DNA of 64,000 nt. Origin: Gossypium raimondii (taxonomy: Eukaryota; Streptophyta; Magnoliopsida; Malvales; Malvaceae). The notes under the pieces were generated by a model that was given only the letters and a program-made list of their open reading frames with translations, was not told the origin of the DNA and did not search any database. Each line of letters opens with the position of its first letter. Position 1 is the first letter of the stretch. Location: the NCBI RefSeq assembly GCF_025698545.1, contig NC_068566.1, positions 41,953,192 to 42,017,191 of the forward strand, given 5' to 3'. The position numbers and the translations under genes are program-made. Positions 56,344 to 64,000 of this stretch are shown piece after piece.

Positions 56344-58888
56344 TGTCGAAACCATTTTTTTGAAAAAAACAAAAATTTTAGGTTGTCGACTTTAAAAAAT
56401 GAAAATTGGGAGTCGCCACCAATCTTTTATTAATGTGTGATTGAGTCACCTAAAAATAACTTTGGTCTACAAATTTTAGAAAAACGGGTCCGAGAGTCGG
56501 TTACATATGAGGAAGGATTAGCACCCTCATTACGCCCAAAAATTGGTACCTAGTTAATTAATTAATGTCTTAATGTCGAAAATTTGAAAATCGTAGTCCT
56601 TAGCAAAAAACTTAAAACGTTACGTATTAAGACACTTATCATTTCAGAGAAATAAAATACCACACCCAATACGTTAGGGCACGACATTCTAATTTTCCCC
56701 AAAAATGAATTAGGGCAAAATACTAGTGCAATAAAAAATGTAAAAGAATATCCATTTATTCAAGATTTAAGAAATCGCGGCCCAATACATTAGGGCACAA
56801 TTCCTCTAAAATCCCAAACTCGGAATATTTCCTTTATTATTTTTAAAAAAAATATTCATTTTGAGAAATCAATGCGTCACATCCAATACGTTAGGACACA
56901 ACGTGTTGAATTCCCAATAATGAGTTCTTATTTTTTTTTATTAAAGAGAAATCATCGATTGTTAAATTTTCAAAAAAATCGGAACCCAATACGTTAGGGC
57001 TCAATTTCCTTGAGAAATCCTAAATACGAGTATTACCTTTATTTTGAAGCGTTTTATTTTAAAGTTAAATAAGAGATAGGGTAATGTTATGTTGAATATG
57101 TGAATGAATGCCCTTAAACAAATACCAATAATAAATACAACAATTTCATAGAAATAATATGAATAAACAAATATATAAATAAAATAATGACGTGCAAAAT
57201 ATCAAATAAATAGGCAAGATAATAATAAAAATATGCTAACATAAATTAATAAGCGAATAAAAAATATACCTGTACACATAAAAAAAACATAAGTTTTAAA
57301 CAATTAATATAATATTAAAATTAAATAAATAAATTAAACATGTGTATATAAAATATAAGTATGCTAAAATTTTAGTATAAAAAACATAAATACATGCTTA
57401 AATATACATATAAAAAATAATTGCATATGAGAATTATAAAATAAAAATTAAAAGAATACAATTGCATTATCAAAAATATTGATTTTAAAGAAAATATGAA
57501 AATGGACTAAATTGGATCGCCAAGAAGATCCGGGTAAATTAAAATAAATAAAGTCTGGAGGACTTAATTGAACGCTCGAATTACATAGAGGGGCTGGAAT
57601 AGACCTGTCCATGGGCCGGGCGGCCCGGCCCGGCCCGACGGCCCGCCCGAAATATGGGAGGGTTTGGGTAAAAATATAGGCCCGAAATATGGGCTTGGGC
57701 AAAATTTTAGGCCCGTTTAAAAATGGGCCAGCCTCAGTAAGATTTTTTGGCCTGGCCCGCTCACCCAAAAATATTAAATATATATTTTTATTTTAAAATA
57801 TAATAATTTTTATTTTAAGTTTATTTACTTTCATTTCCTTAACTAGTGTTACAAAATAATAATAATAAAACATCAAGTTTGTTTTACTAATCAAATGTTA
57901 GATTTTGTTACAACAATTAATACAATTAATAATTTGATAAATTTACTAATCAAATGTTAGATTTTATTACAACAATTAATACAATTAACAATTAATAATT
58001 TGATAATTTTACTAACAATTAATTTTAATAACAATTAGTTTTAATTTTATTAAAAAATAATTTTAATTTTAATTTTAATTAAAAGCAGTAAGTCGGGCCG
58101 GGCTCTCAGGCCCCATATTTTTCTTCGGTTGGCTCAAGCAAAATCTCAGCCCATATTTCAATGGGCCGGCCCTGCCTAGTAAACGGGCTGAAATTTTTTG
58201 TGGGTCTGGCCGAACTCGCCCGGCCTACCATGGACAGTCTAGGTGGAAGGGCAATTTTCCTTCTCCTCTAAACGACGCTGCTCAAATTAGACCAAATTGA
58301 AATAAAAATAAATAAAAGGGCAAATTAAAAAATAAAAAACTTAATTACAAAAACATTAAAAGGCGGAGGGCTAAATAAAATAAATAAAATTCACAAGTGG
58401 TATCACCTTCTCCTTTTTAAAATCGTAAATAAGTAACAAATAATCAAAAGAAAAAAATAGTAAGCCACCTTTAAAAAACTGCCAATAGTTCTCTTTTTAT
58501 TCATCCCTTTTCTTTTTTACAATGAAGGAGAGGCCTCTATTTATAGTTGAGCCTCCCCAAATCCAACAGTCTGATGATCAATTACATCAACTATTGAGAT
58601 TAAAGGGTATCTACAAATTAAATCTCTAAGATTACAAAATCATATCTTCTAAGATTGCATATCATATCTAAGATTATATATCATATCTAAGATTGCATAT
58701 CATATCTAAGATTATATATTATATCTAAGATTACATATCATATCTAAGATTGCATATCCCTGAAGATTATGTTTCCATAAGCTTGTAGATGGACATTCAA
58801 CCTTTTCAAGTAATGGGCAATTCCGGTCGGGCCAAATGATATTACTTTGGTTTTTTTTTGTGAGCCTGGGCTAAAATTGGGTATTACA
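56344..58888 (-). repeat. 3' LTR of the gag-bearing element
   Basis: On the minus strand it begins TGTAATACCC and ends GGTTTCGACA. 2,545 bp including the hAT-type insert at 57600-58241, about 1.9 kb without it. Contains an AATACGTTAGGGCACAA-type repeat (56660-57005) and a minisatellite of ATATCTAAGATTNCATATCA at about 58640-58765. Confidence 0.8.
57600..58241. mobile_element. G-rich hAT-type element, copy 2
   Basis: Ends TAGACCTGTCCATGGGCCGG and CCTACCATGGACAGTCTA. Flanks GGCTGGAA and GGTGGAA fit an 8-bp duplication that lost one base. 642 bp. Shares CCCGAAATATGGGAGGGTT and flanking GGCCCGGCCCG blocks with 25480-25906. Confidence 0.8.
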
Positions 58889-59039
58889 GCTGCCCCTCTT
58901 TGCTCGTTGTCGTGTAACAGGAACGAAGCAAAGACTTTAGAAATGGCTAATTTTTGCTTAGTCACGCTGGATCTTAGTGCTCTTCTTCTTCAAGCAGCCA
59001 CATTCCATCCTACTGCATCTTCAAATGTATAAGAATTGG

Positions 59040-59460
59040 TGCTTCAATCTACTCCACTGCAATATCAAGGAGATAGGACTTACAATCTTCAACCTATTCC
59101 ATCACGACTAGGGAGATATGATTATCGGCTTCAATGTACTCCACCAGAACCACGGGGAGGTAAATCCGCCATCTTCGATCCGCTCCACTCATCGCTTAGG
59201 GAGATAAGATCTGAAATCTTCAATCTATTCCACTATTGTCCAGGGAAGTAGAATTACTGGCTTCAATGTACTCCACTATAACCACAGGGAGGTAAAATCC
59301 GCCATCTTCGATTTGCTCCACTACTGCTTAGGGAGATAAGATCTGAAATCTTCAATCTATTCCATCGGTGTCCGGGAAGTAGAATTATCGGTTTCAATGT
59401 ACTCCACTCAGAACCACGTGGAGGTAAATCGCCATCTTCGATCTCGCTTTCTTTGTCAAT
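59040..59460. repeat. Tandem repeat array in the 3' region of the gag-bearing element
   Basis: About three units of roughly 125 bp, each with GGCTTCAATGTACTCCAC, GGGAGGTAAATCCGCCATCT, GGGAGATAAGATCTGAAATC and a GGGAAGTAGAATTA block. Partial units extend to about 59590. Confidence 0.8.
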
Positions 59461-59599
59461 GCAGGAAGGCAAGATCTGCTATCCTTAACCTGTTCCACTA
59501 CAACCGAGGAAGGCAATGCTTTGTTTTCGATCTGCTTTGCTGTCGATGCAGGAAGGCAAGATCTGCTATTTTCACTGATCTATTCTCTGGGGAACATGA

Positions 59600-60780
59600 C
59601 CTGTATAATGAACCTAATTATGCCTAATGATTAGGATGGCATGATCAAAATGCATCAAATGCTCCTAACTAGACATGTGTGAATGGTGTTTGCATGAATA
59701 CAAAATTTTATTTTTTCGAGAATGATCTCGCTTAGGTTGTCATTACTCGAAGTTTATTAAGGCTTTGTGACTGGCGTGCTACAACGCCTTCTTGCTTCAC
59801 TGGCTTTTCTGAAGAAACATTTAGCCAGGTTGGCCCCCACTGTGAACCTCCAAGTTTAATTCATTTGGGCGCAAAAATTCATACCATCGTTCTCCCACTG
59901 TAACCCAAGAGTATATGGCTTTTCTTCAATCCTCTCCTATCACAATTCAAGGATACAGGATCTAAATCTTTCTAGTCTCTTACACTATTCCCAGGGTGTC
60001 GTACCAAAGGCTCATGTGCAAATGAAGGCTCTCTTCCCGAGGCAACCTCTTTCTATTGCCTGGTGATCATTACTTGCTTGTTGATTTAGGCTTAGTCATC
60101 AACACGGCATCTTATTATTTTGTTCAACCAATGTTTTTGACAACAAAATCCAAAGCGAAAGTCCTAGTTTAGACTCTTCCTTTTCAGATTTCCAACCTTT
60201 AAACCTGGTGCATTCTAAATAATAGTCTTGTTTCAGGCTCCTGTATTATTTAGAAACTTCTAGAGTAATATGCAAAACTTCCCTTGTGAAAGTTTTATTA
60301 GTCCATTGATCATTATTCCAATGCAACATGCTTACGAAAAGGTCATAACAAGGGATAAGAATAAATTATAGTAAAAAAAAGATAACAAAGAAATTGATTG
60401 GGAATGTGTATCTTTGAAAAGAATGAAGTATTCCAAGAATAACAAATTCAATAGTATGAAAATTGGGTGCCCCAGATATCGCAGCTTGAACTTCTCTGTA
60501 CAAACTTTTTGAAGATCCTTCTGAGTTTGACATGTGTTTAGGAGATCGACAGTACTCTGCCAATGCCCCAAGATGTTGCCTACTCTTTCCTGTTGATTTA
60601 GATATAACTAGATCACCACATGCCCCAATCTGATCAAGATTCGAGTTGCTCTAATCACCTCATGCTCCATTTTGATCAATATTTGAGCCGCCCTTTTCGG
60701 GTTTTCAACTCAAATCCCCTTTGGTCTCAAGGCGTCCTTTGCAGATTTTCACCTTGGCCTCTCCCTTTTTTTTTTGAAAT
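59600..60780. other. Non-coding 3' region of the gag-bearing element
   Basis: No domain is readable on either strand. The frame 60332-60571 is not recognisable. Confidence 0.4.
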
Positions 60781-61420
60781 ATATTTTTTTATCGAATCTG
60801 AACTCGTAGGATTAGGCATGTCCTTGTTATCCCTTCTGATCAAAGTTGATGCTTTTCCGGATAAGGCCTTCCACATAAGGTCCTTCCTAGCTTGGGATGA
60901 AGTTCTTTTTGTATGGGAAGGATTTTCTTCAATATCAGGTCCCTCTCAAGGAATTCTTTAGGGCGGACCTTTTTTGTGAGCTCGCATCATTTACTTTTGG
61001 CGCATTTGACCATGACGGATAACTTTGAACATTCTTCCTCAATCGGTATTGGATCCAAAAACTCAGAAAAAAAGAATCTTGTCTTCAATAGGCAAAACGC
61101 AATGGACCCAAGAGAAATACATGGCCCTGGTAGATTTTTTTTTGTCATCCCTTTTTTGGCGACATGGCATTAATCATGAACAGACTGCAAACTTTTGATA
61201 TTGTGCTGTTGTTTAGTACATTGTCAGATATGATCCTTTTGGCGTTCCATACTGATTTTTCACGAATTTGCTAACTGTCGACTTTGTGACATTGACATAT
61301 GAAGCAGCTTCCACCCATTTAGTAAAATAATTAACGACCACAAAAATGAATCAATGATCGTCAGACTCTTTTGGCTAGATTGACCAAATGACCTTTATGC
61401 CCCACATATGGAGAAGTCAA
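60780..61420 (-). pseudogene. Integrase remnant of the gag-bearing element
   Basis: Minus strand. The integrase core start is readable (VVVNYFTKWVEAASY, then GTPKRIISDN) at about 61350-61230. Further on are the C-terminal KKILPIQKE and VRPKEF-like parts at about 60860-60990. Stops and frame changes are frequent, and most of the core between the second aspartate and the C-terminal part is missing. Confidence 0.75.
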
Positions 61421-61588
61421 GTATCCTAATGATTCTTTGTAGGGTAAAATCTGTTTCTCGACTTGTTCTACCATTCTTAACAGGTCCGAAAATAGGCTAC
61501 AATCTATGTCATCTTCAAAGTCATGAGATCCCTCTAAACACATGTCTCGCTCAAAAGGAGATTCTGAGTCTGCAGCAGCGTCACTCAT
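61361..61588 (-). pseudogene. Pol linker fragment joined to integrase
   Basis: MSDAAADSESPFERDMCLEG and VEQVEKQILPYKESL match the segment that precedes reverse transcriptase in cotton gypsy elements (from memory). At about 61420-61440 the sequence jumps straight into the region before integrase, so protease-RT-RNase H were lost here. Confidence 0.6.
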
Positions 61589-62033
61589 GTCGTTGATATC
61601 CAGGGACCTATAGTAAGTACAAAAGAATATACAAAGAATGTACGAATTTAAGAATGATTATTTGTACAATATAATTATGAATGTGGAAGAAAATCCAAAA
61701 GAATGAAAGAATAATTATTTAAAAAGAATAAAATATATTGGCTCAAAAAATGAATGCAAAGATGTATTTTATTAGAATAATAACGTTCAGACATGAGCCT
61801 ATTTCACAAAGGAATTTTTATCATTTTTAGGCTAAAAACAACAAAATTGTTCTGAACATTACTCTAAATAAGCTCTAAAAAACTACAGAAATTTCTTCCG
61901 CAGTTCAATTACTTAGAACACTTCTAAGTTGATAAGGACAAATATCTTCAAGGACCCTTGTAAATTGTCTTCAAAAATGACATTGATGTGAACACCTCTC
62001 AACATTTCTTCATACATCCCATTCACTCAATTG
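61589..62033 (-). other. Non-coding/decayed stretch between gag and pol remnants
   Basis: Frames are closed by stops. A MYEEMLRGVHINVIFEDNLQ-like segment near 62020-61960 suggests decayed coding sequence. Confidence 0.4.
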
Positions 62034-63479
62034 TCAAATGTGATTGGGTAGCGAATTTTCTGCACTGGATGAATCGCCAAATTTGACAACGCCCATACTG
62101 ATAAGCCTTTCAACCAGTTTTTTAAAGGTAATGCAATTTTTTATAGAATGCCCTGTAATTCCTGCATGATAATCACATTGTGCACTTGCATCATACCATT
62201 TGGGATACGGGGGCTGTGGAGGCTTCACATGTAAAGGAGAAACAACATGCGCATTGAATAAGCTTTGATACAGCTTTTTGTACGACATTAGAATTGGCGT
62301 GAACTGGAGCTTTTCAGTACCTGGCTTCATACCTAATTCTTGTCTTGATGAACTCTGTTGATTAGCAATCGATTTGCCATACGTATTCACACTGTTCACC
62401 TCATTTTCCTTTTCTTTTGAGGCTTGCCTTCTGTTATTTCCTCCAGCATCAATCTTTCCGCTCCTTATGGCGCTTTCAATCATTTCACCATTCATGATTA
62501 TGTCAGAAAAGCTTTTTGTTGCACTCCCTAACATATGTGTCATGAATGGGGCCTTCAATGTATTAACGAAAAGTATCACCATCTCTCTTTCTAGAAGAGA
62601 TGGCTGAACTTAGACGGAAACCTCCCTCCATCTCTGCGTATTATTGCAGAAACTTTCACCGTGCTTTTCTCCATGTTCGCAGAGTAATTCTATCAGTACC
62701 ATGTCACCACATGGTCAGACTGCTTTAAGAACGCCTAGATCTCTCCATGAATTAACTGGTACGGCTCAATTGATTGTACCACTTGGATGCTGCCCCTGCG
62801 AGGCTATCCTGGAAACAATGTATCAGCAATTGGTCATTATTAACATACCCAGTCATCCATCTACAAAACATGGTAACATGAGCTTTGGGGCTACTAGTTC
62901 CATTGTACTTCTCAAACTCTGGCATTTTGAATTTGTAAGGGAGTACTAAATCCGGAACCAGGCTCAATTCTTTAGCATCCATCCCATAGTAACCTTCTGC
63001 ACATTCCATCGCTCTAAATTTCTCTTCCAGCCATTTGTACTTTTCCCCTAGCTGTCTTGGCAATTCATCATTCATTTTCTCCTTTCCTGCCGTCTCATCG
63101 AAATTAGGGAAGCAGGATTAACAAGGTTGGCTCCAGGGTTAGAGCCTAATCCTGCCTGAAGATTCATTGGTGTTGCAGCGTCACCCTGAAATTGCTGAGG
63201 ATTAATGGTAACAGAGGACCTACGCGGGTATATCTCAACTTGCTGGGAGGTAAAGTCTGGAGGATAGACAGGTCTCTCATTGTCTCCTTCTTCAACATTG
63301 AGCACAGAACCTTTTCCTTTATCAGTTCCCTTGTTGAACCATTGAGTTAACTGAGCCATCATACTCCTTTGAGATTCCATCATTTTGTCTATCATTTTTT
63401 GCTGCTCATTCATTTGCTTTTGAAGCTGCTCCTGCATTTCCTTTTGGGATTGTTCTAGTCTTTCCATCCTTTGATCCAT
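62034..63479 (-). pseudogene. gag polyprotein of the gypsy derivative, broken
   Basis: Minus strand, in order: glutamine/methionine-rich coiled-coil N-terminus (MERLEQSQKEMQEQLQKQMN, 63479-63072); gag core (LVLPYKFKMPEFEKYNG, then NNDQLLIHCFQDSLAG, 63075-62752); decayed segment 62751-62583; C-terminal part (62582-62034) with a zinc-binding-like C-x2-H...GH-x4-C motif (CDYHAGITGHSIKNC). A one-base frameshift lies near 63105, and stops or shifts near 62750-62583. It resembles cotton gypsy gag from memory. Confidence 0.85.
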
Positions 63480-64000
63480 ATCCTTAGTTTTCGATCGAGT
63501 ACCGTAGCGGTGTTTAGTAGGCTGGTTGGTTTCCAGATTAATTGAGCAGTGATTTAAATTAATTAGAATTTTTGAAGAATTTTAATGCTATGATATCATG
63601 TAATGCGAATGCATGAAATGAATGCATAAGAGACGTTGATTCTGATTCAATTCCATTTAGAAAACTTTTCTAGAAAACAAATCTCTTTACATAAAATGGA
63701 TATTTATATGGCATTGCCCTCATAGGTGGAGATATTCGATCCTCTTCTTCACTCGAGTATTAAGATAAATCTCACGAACTCTTTAAAAAACGTCTCTTCT
63801 ATCTCCTTTTTTGCTCGATCCAAGTCGTAACTTGTTGCTCACTCATCCTCGTGATGCTCGTTGGCTTCTCTTTAAGAAGGTTCAACAGCTCTCAAATAAT
63901 CTTTGTCATCTTGAATCCTTGGGCAACAGAGCCATAGTCGTGTAGTCTTCCATTAAATTATCATCCTTCTCTTATCACGTGTTCTTGGACCATATTCGGA
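63480..64000 (-). other. 5' untranslated part of the gag-bearing element
   Basis: Upstream (minus sense) of gag. No gene and no LTR boundary is recognised before the window ends. Confidence 0.45.

Larger units (their letters stand above)
56344..64000 (-). mobile_element. Gag-bearing Ty3/gypsy deletion derivative, continuing past the window end
   Basis: Minus-strand element. Its 3' LTR is 56344-58888, preceded (minus sense) by a GAGCAAAGAGGGGCAGC purine tract. Then come a 3' region with tandem repeats, integrase remnants, a linker, and gag at 62034-63479. Reverse transcriptase and RNase H are absent. The 5' LTR must lie beyond 64000. Confidence 0.85.

Overview
The window is nuclear DNA of a dicot plant, most probably cotton (Gossypium, Malvaceae). 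Three things point that way: intron-bearing plant genes, AT-rich intergenic DNA, and nested LTR-retrotransposon families whose ends (TGTAACA...TGTTACA) and (CACACGG...CCGTGTG)-type internal motifs I associate with cotton. The species call is inference; the plant call is secure.

Host genes that can be read with confidence are: an ALY/REF mRNA-export adaptor (THO complex subunit 4, minus, 2539-4343, five exons, 241 aa); an intact tRNA-Val(AAC) at 9610 and a degenerate second copy at 4607; a small two-helix membrane protein of unknown function (minus, 10918-11268); histone H2B (minus, 15623-16066); a P-class pentatricopeptide-repeat protein resembling Arabidopsis At5g59900 (plus, 34379-37111, 910 aa); actin-depolymerizing factor (minus, 39247-41222, 139 aa, first coding exon only an ATG); a GH18 chitinase-2-like protein (plus, 52045-52965); and a divergent Yippee-type zinc-binding protein with a C-terminal membrane segment (plus, 53802-54877, five exons, 161 aa) with truncated paralogues at 42.3-45.6 kb.

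Mobile DNA fills most of the rest. 5738-8868 is a solo LTR. 18557-25979 is a second solo LTR of the same family (TSD GAGAA), itself containing an hAT-type element (19511-20139), a third solo LTR in reverse orientation (20906-24240, TSD AATTC) and a G-rich hAT-type element (25480-25906). 26140-27215 is a foldback element. 27738-33484 is a complete Ty3/gypsy chromovirus with 609-bp LTRs whose gag-pol stays in one frame but is closed by several nonsense codons. 45794-51325 is a Mutator-like element with long terminal inverted repeats, a broken mudrA-type transposase on the minus strand and a broken Plant Mobile Domain (PMD) gene running convergently from the other end. 56344-64000 is the left part of a minus-strand gag-bearing gypsy deletion derivative, whose LTR is interrupted by another G-rich hAT-type element.

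The most unusual parts are the MuDR-like element with a PMD gene in the second-gene position, the Yippee-like gene cluster whose last member is followed by an inverted copy of its own last exon and 3' region, and the all-transition decay of the chromovirus.
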